The notes under the pieces are model-generated. The model was given only the letters and a program-made list of their open reading frames with translations, was not told the DNA's origin and made no database searches. Positions 9,162 to 15,539 of a DNA stretch of 36,940 nt are shown here, piece by piece; position 1 is the stretch's first letter; each line of letters starts with the position of its first letter. This DNA comes from an uncultured Sellimonas sp. (GTDB taxonomy: Bacteria; Bacillota; Clostridia; Lachnospirales; Lachnospiraceae). The DNA is taken from assembly GCA_904393575.1 (NCBI GenBank), contig CAJFMZ010000004.1, forward strand, positions 1 to 36,940. The letters are read 5' to 3'. The position numbers and the translations under genes are program-made.

Positions 9162-9204
9162 TTAAGCCATGTATTCCGCCTTTAAGAAGCAATACATGGC
9201 TTAA
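9162..9204. repeat. Perfect 14-bp inverted repeat in the leader of the solute-binding protein gene
   Basis: TTAAGCCATGTATT (9162-9175) and AATACATGGCTTAA (9191-9204) are exact reverse complements around a 15-nt spacer. The structure lies 27 bp upstream of the lipoprotein start. On the minus strand it is followed by an A-rich stretch rather than a U-run, so it is not a standard terminator. It could be an mRNA-stabilising 5' hairpin, an operator or a mobile-element remnant. Confidence 0.75.
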
Positions 9205-9311
9205 TAAAAAGAATGTTTAGAATACTTTTAATATATTTGCTATTTACAATAAAAATATTCTATTTTGATTATTTTCAGCTAATTCTACTTTGAGTACATT
9301 TCTTTCAATGA

Positions 9312-9383
9312 TTAATTGTGCCCCGTACATTGTACGCGCGTTTCTGTAGTTGTGCCTACTGTGTAACCATTAGTCTTATCCAC
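9312..9383 (-). other. Short Thr-rich, Cys-containing open frame, possible precursor remnant
   Basis: From GTG 9383 the minus strand encodes 23 residues, VDKTNGYTVGTTTETRVQCTGHN, before TAA. The abundance of Thr with one Cys and Gly is like a lanthipeptide core. However, no leader is present, stop codons lie just upstream in frame, and only AGAAG precedes the GTG. It may be a decayed second precursor or a chance frame. The rest of 9205-9465 is AT-rich with no recognisable gene. Confidence 0.2.
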
Positions 9384-9465
9384 CTTCTGGCATTTATTCT
9401 AATATTAAATTTTAAAATACACCGGTATCACCTCATTCCTTCTTTTTTCCGTTATGTTTATGTTA

Positions 9466-9540
9466 GTTATACTTTAATTCATCAGCATTATTTTTTTCAA
9501 TATTTTGTCCATGACTCTAAATTTTCTGTCCTCTAATTTT
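9466..9540 (-). promoter_or_regulatory. LytTR-type direct repeat boxes and -10 element upstream of the lipoprotein
   Basis: Two TGTCC-containing boxes at 9506-9510 and 9527-9531 (GGACA on the transcribed strand) are exactly 21 bp apart. The second, with its flank CTGTCCTCTAATTTT, is very close to CTGTCCTCGAAATCT in the regulator operon promoter. A possible -10 TATAAC lies at 9471-9466. It is 34 nt from the nearer box, against 28 nt in the other promoter, so the geometry is not identical. The spacing of two helical turns is the usual pattern for LytTR regulators such as AgrA or ComE. Confidence 0.55.
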
Positions 9541-9565
9541 AATTTTTCTTGTTTTTAGACTATTC

Positions 9566-10626
9566 CTATGAAAAATAAAGTAAAATCCCTCCATATCCAC
9601 TCATAATCCCCGGATTCAATCTCTCCTGTGGAAGTAATCGGAATTTGTCCATAGAAAGAGCTGTTCTCCCAGCCGTCTATAATACTGATGGATATCTTGT
9701 TCCGATTCACAGCTTTGATATTCCACGATTTCACACCAGCTATGGTCGCAACGGGATAAAATTGTATAATGATATTGGCTTGTTCCCGTTCTCTCACTGA
9801 TCCAGTCCAGAAGCCTTGTGAAAAACTCTTCGTTCTCCATAGATCGAGGTTTTAAAAACAGTCTCTTCCCATTTTCCAGACAGATTTTCAATACTTCTTT
9901 TCCGCCATGATGCAGATCAGATAATCCAGATACTATCCCTGTGATCCTGCCAGGACCTTCTCCCTCAAAAAAGAGTTTCCCAATTTTATCATAATCTTCC
10001 TGAAACCACTGCATCACCTGTACATAATACTGAATCTGACTCTCCATACGATCCCGGATACATCGAATCAAAACCGGATAGTTATCTGCGATATGATAGA
10101 AAAACTCTTTACTTCCACATTGTTTGCAAAAGTCCTCATACTGCTCCTTCGCATCCACTCCCTTTAACATTCCCTTCTGTTTGCGGCCATGCATTTCCGC
10201 AATCAAGGTGCGGAGCGCAATGTTTTGCAGACGGACAGCCAGCTCATCCGCAAAATCTCTATATACGTTCGGAGTGATCTTCTCTTTCATAGTATTTAAC
10301 TGAAGTTTTAATTCCTCTATCCCTGTTATTAAAAAAGACTGATAAAATTCTGCAAAGAACAGTTTCGTCTCTCCTATGTTTCTGCGTATCTCATTTGACG
10401 GATCATTCCATTCTCTATATTCCACACGCAAGCTTCCCATGTAAGTCCCTTCTTTTCGCCCAAATATCTGCTCTTCCAGATATGCCTGAAAGGCAGAATA
10501 TCTCTTTTGAAGTTTCGCCACCAAATCTTCTCCTAAAAGCTGATCCCAGTATTGTTTTTTCTTATCATTGACTGGTTTTTCTTGATCATTTCTATAATCT
10601 CTTTCCCACAAATAAGTATCTTTCAT
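9566..10626 (-). pseudogene. lanM: Class II lanthipeptide synthetase LanM, internally deleted
   Basis: LanM enzymes (about 900-1000 residues) dehydrate Ser/Thr and cyclise them with Cys in class II lanthipeptides. Here 336 codons remain of the N-terminal dehydratase (DUF4135) part, ending at TGA 9616. Recognisable are LHHGGKEVLKICLENGKRLF, LKPRS with the kinase-like Lys, IVEYQSC and YYRRLGEQLF. The GTDxHxEN and DLET motifs that should follow are absent. Just after LGEQLF, another frame encodes KFRLLPQERLNPGIMSGYGG and a few more residues up to TAG 9568-9566. This resembles the extreme C-terminus of the LanC-like cyclase domain. So roughly 550-600 residues were lost, joining the two ends out of frame. 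The start is ATG 10626, with GGAGGA at the right distance; the gene follows the precursor and an attenuator-like hairpin. It cannot make an active synthetase. Confidence 0.8.
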
Positions 10627-10637
10627 AAATTCCTCCG

Positions 10638-10668
10638 AAAAAAACAGGATGCTCACATGAACATCCTG
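10638..10668 (-). terminator. Terminator/attenuator between precursor and lanM
   Basis: On the minus strand CAGGATG (10651-10645 after folding) pairs with CATCCTG around a 10-nt loop, followed by seven U. The U-run touches the lanM ribosome binding site (GGAGGA, 10636-10631). The position between a structural peptide gene and its modification enzyme fits partial termination, which would keep precursor mRNA in excess. Confidence 0.8.
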
Positions 10669-10680
10669 CTTTATAAATAA

Positions 10681-10830
10681 TTAGCAACAGAAAATTGTTA
10701 AAAAGGATTCTCCAGCTGGATTAGTAAAACGCTCTATTGCTTTTGCCAATTCCAGATCTTGTATTCCGTTTATTTCTTTTAATTCGCTTTTTAAGTCTCC
10801 GGCAGTATACAAATACTCTTCTTGCTTCAT
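10681..10830 (-). CDS. lanA: Candidate class II lanthipeptide precursor peptide (49 aa)
   Basis: The 49-residue product starts MKQEEYLYTAGDLKSELKEI and ends NPAGESFLTIFCC. An acidic, helical leader (EEYL, DLKSELKE, DLELAKAIE) is followed by a short Ser/Thr/Cys tail ending in CC, as lacticin 481-type peptides end in CC or CCS. A cut after Ala39-Gly40 would give a nine-residue core, ESFLTIFCC; a cut further upstream would also include Thr36. It was identified from its place between a quorum-type sensor kinase and the lanM remnant. AAGGAG is well spaced before the ATG, and the ATG overlaps the kinase stop (ATGA), so translation is probably coupled. The leader has no GG motif, so the cleavage site is uncertain. 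The gene looks intact although its enzyme is not; I know no characterised peptide with this core. Confidence 0.75.
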   Translation of the reverse strand: MKQEEYLYTAGDLKSELKEINGIQDLELAKAIERFTNPAGESFLTIFCC

Positions 10831-12161
10831 ATTTCGTTTCTCCTTGCCTCTAATCTCCAAAATGTAATGGTTACTATAAATTCTCTTTCGCGGATCTGAT
10901 AAGAAAAGTCTCCTTCGTATTGACGGACAATCTTCTGTACACTTTTGATCCCATATCCATGCAGCTGATGATTTTGTTTATTAGTAATCAATTTTCCCTC
11001 TTGTTCTGACGGTCTGTCTTTGATACTGTTGGAAATGGTAAGATAAAGCATTTCAGATTTTCGTGTAATATGTATCTCAATCCACCGTCTATCGTCCTGA
11101 ATGTTCTCACAGGCTTCAATTGCGTTATCCAAAAGATTGCTGAATAGTGCGCAGATTTCCATATCCGAAAAAGGCAGTTCTCCAATTCGATCCGCTCGGA
11201 TGCGAAATTTGATCCCCTTTGACTCTGCTTTTGTCTTTTTCTGTTCCAGAAGTGTATCCAAAATTCCTATTTGAGTCCACATAGCCTTTTGGGATACCAA
11301 AATATCATCCGATAACTCGTTAAGATATGACATCAGCAGATCCCATTTTTTCTCCTGTCCATACTCACGCATAATCAGCAGATGATGCTTCATATCATGT
11401 GTCTGTATTCTGTTTTTTTCCATCATGATTTCCATTTCTTTTATATGATTCTTAGACAGTGTTCCCAGTTCCGACAGCATTTCATTTTCTGTTTTCAATA
11501 TTTGAAAACGATGAAAAAACACAAAAACACCTGCTGTCAACACACTCACAAACACCATCGAAACTGCCGCTCCCAGTCCTTGTGCTCTTCTGGCACCCGT
11601 TACCATATTCATCATTGTTGCCATGTAGATCCTCAAAATTCCTATAAATATGGCACAAAGGAGTGCAAGCGTCTTTCTGTCCCCTTTCAAAACCAAGTTT
11701 TTATCTTGCCATTTCAACAAAAGTAGAGCTACACCTGCTCTTGGTATCAAAAACAATACACATTGCACCATGGATTGTGAAAACTTATAAATCTCTTCCC
11801 AAAATTGTTTTCCGATTATTTCCATACTGATAAATCCGCAGAAAAAATCCATCAAAGCAAGAATTGTATAAAATAGAATAATGATTTCTATCTTAATTAA
11901 CATATTCTTTTTCTCTACAATCCAGGCACAGAGTAATGTAGATAAAATAATAAATACAAACATAGTACTAGAGAAAAAAAGAATTTTTCGATTGATCCCT
12001 AACAGGATGCCTGCCCCCAGAATATTCCCCCATACCAACACTTTCTGCCAATTCCGCAGATATTTCTTTTCCAGCACTGTCCGGTATAATACCTGATAGC
12101 ACATCCATACCTCACAGATGGAAAGCAGAATCAGTACTATGACGTGGATTTGCCGTTCCAT
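10827..12161 (-). CDS. GHKL-family sensor histidine kinase (AgrC/ComD-like)
   Basis: A 444-residue membrane kinase. About six or seven hydrophobic segments fill residues 1-220, as in peptide-sensing AgrC/ComD/PlnB kinases. A coiled region (ILKTENEMLSELGTL) leads to the phospho-acceptor motif QTHDMKHH with His255. The ATP-binding part has the N-box NLLDNAIEAC and a single glycine-rich box, HGYGIKSV, as expected of the HATPase_c_5 (GHKL) group. It probably senses an extracellular peptide and phosphorylates the LytTR regulator, whose gene overlaps its start by 25 bp. GGAGGGAACGGGA precedes the ATG. Its stop overlaps the precursor start. The signal could be the mature lanthipeptide or an unrelated pheromone; no separate pheromone gene was found. 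Confidence 0.85.
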   Translation of the reverse strand: MERQIHVIVLILLSICEVWMCYQVLYRTVLEKKYLRNWQKVLVWGNILGAGILLGINRKILFFSSTMFVFIILSTLLCAWIVEKKNMLIKIEIIILFYTILALMDFFCGFISMEIIGKQFWEEIYKFSQSMVQCVLFLIPRAGVALLLLKWQDKNLVLKGDRKTLALLCAIFIGILRIYMATMMNMVTGARRAQGLGAAVSMVFVSVLTAGVFVFFHRFQILKTENEMLSELGTLSKNHIKEMEIMMEKNRIQTHDMKHHLLIMREYGQEKKWDLLMSYLNELSDDILVSQKAMWTQIGILDTLLEQKKTKAESKGIKFRIRADRIGELPFSDMEICALFSNLLDNAIEACENIQDDRRWIEIHITRKSEMLYLTISNSIKDRPSEQEGKLITNKQNHQLHGYGIKSVQKIVRQYEGDFSYQIREREFIVTITFWRLEARRNEI

Positions 12162-12901
12162 TCCCGTTCCCTCCAGTAATCATCAATTTTTTTCTTTGCA
12201 GCATCAATCCGGTATTGGTTCAGCTCAAGTTTGTAGTCTTCCTCCATGTAGATCATATTGTCCTGAATTCCCCGGACATTTCGGAGGCTGATAATATTAC
12301 TTCGATCTACAAGAAAAAATTCCTTACTGTCCAGCTTTTCCATTAACCTGCTCAAAGAAATCCGTTCTCTGAAGGTTCCCTGGAATGTCACATATTCTGC
12401 ATTTTTTCCCATCTTTTTCTTATGGATATAAATGATTTCGCGGAAATAAATTTTCTGCGGTTTTTCCTCCGGCTCATCCTCGCGTTTCAGCATCAGATAT
12501 TCATTTTTCTCTGCGCCCATCCGATACATGAGCTTTTCCAGAATCCGCGGCAGTCTTTCCTCCATCTGGGTTTTCAGGATATATTGGTCTGCCTCGATTT
12601 CATAGCTTTCCAGTGCAAATTCCGTATGGGACGTCAGGAACACAAGTCCACGATTCGGGTAGGTTTTCCGCAGAAGCCTTCCAAACTCAAGTCCGGTCAT
12701 TCCATTTCCTAGTTCGATGTCCACGAAAAAGATATCCCCTTCCTCTCCGTATTCCTTTGTCTTCGCATACTCCAGAAATGCTTCTCCCGATGGGAAAACC
12801 AGAAGTTGTGTACTCAGAAATCGGTCCGCTGTCTCTTTGATTTTGTCCCGAATCATATCCTGCATCCGTTTATCGTCATCTACAATTACAATGTTAAGCA
12901 T
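12137..12901 (-). CDS. LytTR-family response regulator (AgrA/ComE-like)
   Basis: The 254-residue protein has an N-terminal receiver domain: acidic pocket VDDD at residues 7-10, phospho-acceptor Asp61 in FFVDIEL, and the LVFLTSHTEFA strand typical of LytTR-linked receivers. A C-terminal LytTR DNA-binding domain (about residues 145-245) includes KIYFREIIYIHK and FFLVDRSNIISLRNV. GGAGGAGACAC precedes the ATG, and the start overlaps the end of the upstream gene by 8 bp. It is the likely activator of this operon through the 21-bp-spaced boxes before the first gene, and of the lipoprotein promoter through similar boxes. Confidence 0.88.
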   Translation of the reverse strand: MLNIVIVDDDKRMQDMIRDKIKETADRFLSTQLLVFPSGEAFLEYAKTKEYGEEGDIFFVDIELGNGMTGLEFGRLLRKTYPNRGLVFLTSHTEFALESYEIEADQYILKTQMEERLPRILEKLMYRMGAEKNEYLMLKREDEPEEKPQKIYFREIIYIHKKKMGKNAEYVTFQGTFRERISLSRLMEKLDSKEFFLVDRSNIISLRNVRGIQDNMIYMEEDYKLELNQYRIDAAKKKIDDYWREREWNGKSTS

Positions 12902-13469
12902 GTGTCTCCTCCTTCAACAGCAGATAGTATTGATTATTGTTCACATCGTGAAAAACAGCTTCTCCATTCCGTATCTGAAGCCGGAAAGTATGTTCCCACA
13001 GTCCTTCCTCTCCATCTACGGCTATTTCCCTCCCGCAGTGATAAAGGGAGTCGCCTTCTTCCTGTTCATTCACTTTCCGTATGATATCCTCTACCGCCTC
13101 TGTGATCTTCATGGAATGGCGGGCCGGATTCCATCTGCCGAGCAGCCGGTTGATTCTTGTTTTGTTGACTACGATTTCTTTGCAGAATGCTTTTCGAAAC
13201 GCTTTTCTCACCTCCTTATCTGCTTCCAGCAGATCGAAGGCCCGCTCTGACTGGTCTTTGATATCCTCATAGGGAAATCCCAGCTCTCCATATACCCTCA
13301 TGTGGCAAAGCGCTTTTCGGAGATCCGCCTCTTCCTTCCGCTGTTCATACCGTCCAAGGAGCCACCGGATACTCTCCATCAGGATCTCCCGGCACAAGAA
13401 CGCATCGGTTCTGTAAAACCTTGAGACCGCCAGTTTGATTCCTTCGATTTCCACCTTACTGCACTTCAT
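12894..13469 (-). CDS. Unrecognised 191-aa cytoplasmic protein, first gene of the regulatory operon
   Basis: I do not recognise this protein. It is soluble and mainly helical, with many Arg/Lys/Glu in residues 1-140 (for example GRYEQRKEEADLRKALCHMR). The last 45 residues look like beta strands (HTFRLQIRNGEAVFHDVNNN and QYYLLL). There is no signal peptide or membrane segment. CAGGAGTG precedes ATG 13469. It lies directly behind the LytTR-box promoter and overlaps the response-regulator gene by 8 bp, so it is co-expressed with the sensor system and precursor. A regulatory or adaptor role is possible, but nothing in the sequence shows it. Confidence 0.7.
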   Translation of the reverse strand: MKCSKVEIEGIKLAVSRFYRTDAFLCREILMESIRWLLGRYEQRKEEADLRKALCHMRVYGELGFPYEDIKDQSERAFDLLEADKEVRKAFRKAFCKEIVVNKTRINRLLGRWNPARHSMKITEAVEDIIRKVNEQEEGDSLYHCGREIAVDGEEGLWEHTFRLQIRNGEAVFHDVNNNQYYLLLKEETHA

Positions 13470-13505
13470 TCTTTTTCACTCCTGTTCCCTCTTCCCACTA
13501 TCTTT

Positions 13506-13586
13506 TGTCCCCTCAAAATTGTACTACATTTCCCGATTTTTTTCGCCCTTCTGTCCTCGAAATCTCCATTTTTGTCCTCGAAATCT
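13506..13586 (-). promoter_or_regulatory. LytTR-type operator and promoter of the lanthipeptide regulatory operon
   Basis: TGTCCTCGAAATCT occurs identically at 13552-13565 and 13573-13586, a 21-bp period. A further TGTCC is at 13506-13510. On the minus strand a -10 TACAAT lies at 13523-13518, 28 nt downstream of the nearer box. The -35 position is poor (GGCGAAAA-like), as expected of an activator-dependent promoter. Direct repeats two helical turns apart next to a weak -35 are typical for LytTR regulators, and one is encoded in this operon, so positive autoregulation is likely. Confidence 0.7.
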
Positions 13587-13636
13587 TTGTTTTTCTTTCT
13601 ACTCTTTTGCTCTATTCCGCTCCTGCACAATGGATC

Positions 13637-13665
13637 AAAAGGGCGGAAGATCTGATCTTCCGCCC
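13637..13665 (-). terminator. Palindromic terminator after the ispE-to-cvfB operon
   Basis: GGGCGGAAGATC (13641-13652) and GATCTTCCGCCC (13654-13665) form a near-perfect 12-bp GC-rich stem. Four U follow on the minus strand (13640-13637). It lies 30 bp beyond the stop of the small HPr-like gene and insulates the housekeeping operon from the regulatory operon downstream. Confidence 0.8.
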
Positions 13666-13695
13666 CCTGCTATGCCTGGATTCTGTTTTATTTTC

Positions 13696-13929
13696 CTAGC
13701 CGTTGATCATGAAGGATACGAGCTTGTCGATATCTTCCTTTTCATAGGCAATAATTTCCAGTTCCGGGATCTCACCGTTGGAAAAGATATTTGCCAGAGA
13801 TACGTATTGAGCCAGTTTGGATTTGAGATTCAGTCTGTCTCCCTCTCCTGTTACCAGTTCTACCTTTCCTTCACAGCTGTCCACTACTTTAAAAAATTTG
13901 TCGATATCCGTGATGTTCTGTACTTTCAT
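13696..13929 (-). CDS. Small HPr-like-fold protein without the phospho-histidine
   Basis: A 77-residue protein. The core KVELVTGEGDRLNLKSKLAQ, followed by YVSL and a late ELEIIAYEKED strand, aligns with the second half of HPr (strand, NLKS helix, GxxVxIxAEGED). The N-terminal part has no LHARP loop, so it cannot act as a PTS phosphocarrier. Small proteins of this kind are common in Lachnospiraceae genomes, and I recall them being labelled poly(A) polymerase, probably wrongly. AAAGGAG precedes the start. It is the last gene of the operon, 33 bp after cvfB and just before the terminator. Function unknown. Confidence 0.65.
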   Translation of the reverse strand: MKVQNITDIDKFFKVVDSCEGKVELVTGEGDRLNLKSKLAQYVSLANIFSNGEIPELEIIAYEKEDIDKLVSFMING

Positions 13930-13962
13930 CTGTGTTTCTCCTTTCTGTTTCTTGTTTGTCTT

Positions 13963-14799
13963 TTATATGATTGATTTGTCTGCAAGGACAATGTCCTTCT
14001 CCCTGATTTCAATTTTTTTCTCTTTCAAAAGGCGTCCTACCGCACGTTTGAATTCGTTCTTGCTCATCTCGAATTCGGCCCGGATCGTCTCCGGAGATGC
14101 CTTGTCCGTAAACGGGATCCGTCCACCGTGCTGCTCCATGTACTCCACAAGCCGCGCCGCATCCACATCCATCTGGATGAAGGCCTTTTCCCGGACGCTT
14201 AAATCCAGCTTTCCGTTGTCCTTCACTGCAGCTACTCTGGCACGGATCGTCTGTCCCGGACGGTAGTTGTGGTATACTTCCCGTTTTGGGATCAGTGCGG
14301 AATATTTTCCGTCCACCGCCACGAAGACGCCGAAGCGGTCGCTGAGTTCATAGACGATGCCCTCCACCATGTCATCTTTCTGGTACGGGGAATCGCAGGA
14401 CAGCTTTTCGTAAACCTTCATCGTCGCGCAGAGACGGCTGCTTTTATCAATATAGAGGCTGACCAGAACATGGTCTCCTTTTTTGACCGGTCTGGTCTGT
14501 TCCCGGAATGGAAGAAAGAGATCCTTTTCCAGCCCCCAGTCCAGGAAGGCTCCGTTCTTTCCGATATCCACCACTTCCAGGACCGCCAGCCCTCCCAGGG
14601 TGAGCTTTGGCTCATTGGTCGTTGCAATCAGCCGGTCTTTGGAGTCCTTGTAGAGAAAAACTTCCACCGGATCTCCCGGTTCAGCCCCTTTTGGCACCTG
14701 CTTTTTCGGAAGCAGCACATGCTCTTCTTCTGATCCCAGATATACCCCAAAATCCACTTCTTTTTCAATCGTCAATACTTGCTTTTCGCCCAATTTCAT
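13963..14799 (-). CDS. cvfB: CvfB-type S1-like RNA-binding protein
   Basis: The 278-residue protein matches the CvfB (conserved virulence factor B) family. It has tandem S1-like OB folds (VLEVVDIGKNGAFLDWGLEK around residue 75, VEGIVYELSDRFGVFVAVDG around 150) followed by a C-terminal winged-helix domain (SKNEFKRAVGRLLKEKKIEI). CvfB proteins bind RNA and affect virulence-gene expression in staphylococci; the role in clostridia is not well known. AAAGGAG precedes the ATG. It lies 14 bp after the thioesterase gene and is part of the same operon. Confidence 0.88.
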   Translation of the reverse strand: MKLGEKQVLTIEKEVDFGVYLGSEEEHVLLPKKQVPKGAEPGDPVEVFLYKDSKDRLIATTNEPKLTLGGLAVLEVVDIGKNGAFLDWGLEKDLFLPFREQTRPVKKGDHVLVSLYIDKSSRLCATMKVYEKLSCDSPYQKDDMVEGIVYELSDRFGVFVAVDGKYSALIPKREVYHNYRPGQTIRARVAAVKDNGKLDLSVREKAFIQMDVDAARLVEYMEQHGGRIPFTDKASPETIRAEFEMSKNEFKRAVGRLLKEKKIEIREKDIVLADKSII

Positions 14800-14813
14800 T
14801 CTTTTGTTCTCCT

Positions 14814-15527
14814 TTATGCTTTCAGCTCTACCACTGCGTATGGCTTTTTGTTTTCATCACACAGGGCGACCGTCGTCCCCCCGTCCGCTGCTTCTGTCAG
14901 CGGGTACAGCGTATCTCCGTAAAGCGCTGATTTTTTATATTCTACACGAAGTCTGGACACATCCGTCTCTTCTCCCTGTTCTTCCAGAAGTTCCACTGCC
15001 ATCTGTACATACCGGCAGTTATTGACGTGATGATTGGTGTCAATATGGTATTTCCGGACTTTAATAGGTTCTCCCGGTATTCCTTCCTTTGGCATCGGGA
15101 CTTTCCGGGAGGCATATTCCATCGGATAAGGCTCTTCCGTTCCATACCGGCTGATTTCCTCCTGGGATGGCTTTGCCGGGCGTCCGGACTCCAGATCCAT
15201 ATATACCCAGATGGAATTGGCATAGGCGATGACTTCTCCTTGCTCATCTTTCATGACGAAGTTCCTGTCCCCGAAGAATCCATGAAATTCCGTGGCCCAG
15301 GTAGCGGTCCTGATCTCTTCGCCCAGTGCGGGATACCGGTTGATTTCCACCTGCCAGGAGGAAAGTACCCAGGCTTTTTTCTTTTCTTCCAGATACCTGG
15401 TTCCTACGCCCAGATCTTCTGACTGGAAGATGCTTGCATCCTGAAATGTGTTGATGATTCCGGTCAGCGTCATGCATCCGTTGTCCGACACTTCGCTTAA
15501 CCTGACTCTTGTTTTGATTTCGTACAT
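14814..15527 (-). CDS. Acyl-ACP thioesterase (FatA-type, bacterial)
   Basis: A 237-residue double-hotdog enzyme that hydrolyses acyl-ACP to free fatty acid. Seen are the N-terminal hotdog with NTFQDASIFQSEDLGVG and the substrate-tunnel segment AWVLSSWQVEINRYP. The second hotdog has the catalytic region HIDTNHHVNNCRYVQMA, whose Asn and His are those of plant and bacterial acyl-ACP thioesterases. The length is normal for bacterial members. GAGGG precedes the ATG, 12 bp after the cation transporter gene. Confidence 0.9.
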   Translation of the reverse strand: MYEIKTRVRLSEVSDNGCMTLTGIINTFQDASIFQSEDLGVGTRYLEEKKKAWVLSSWQVEINRYPALGEEIRTATWATEFHGFFGDRNFVMKDEQGEVIAYANSIWVYMDLESGRPAKPSQEEISRYGTEEPYPMEYASRKVPMPKEGIPGEPIKVRKYHIDTNHHVNNCRYVQMAVELLEEQGEETDVSRLRVEYKKSALYGDTLYPLTEAADGGTTVALCDENKKPYAVVELKA

Positions 15528-15539
15528 ACAATCCCTCTT

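Noticed and set aside
9226-9318. Open frame encoding MYGAQLIIERNVLKVELAEN and a few more residues
   Set aside because: It has only 28 codons, no ribosome site and no family resemblance; it overlaps the Thr-rich frame in another phase.
9555-9797. Minus-strand open frame of 80 codons overlapping the end of lanM
   Set aside because: It is an out-of-frame reading of the lanM remnant; the LanM N-terminal motifs and the LanC-like tail lie in the other two frames.
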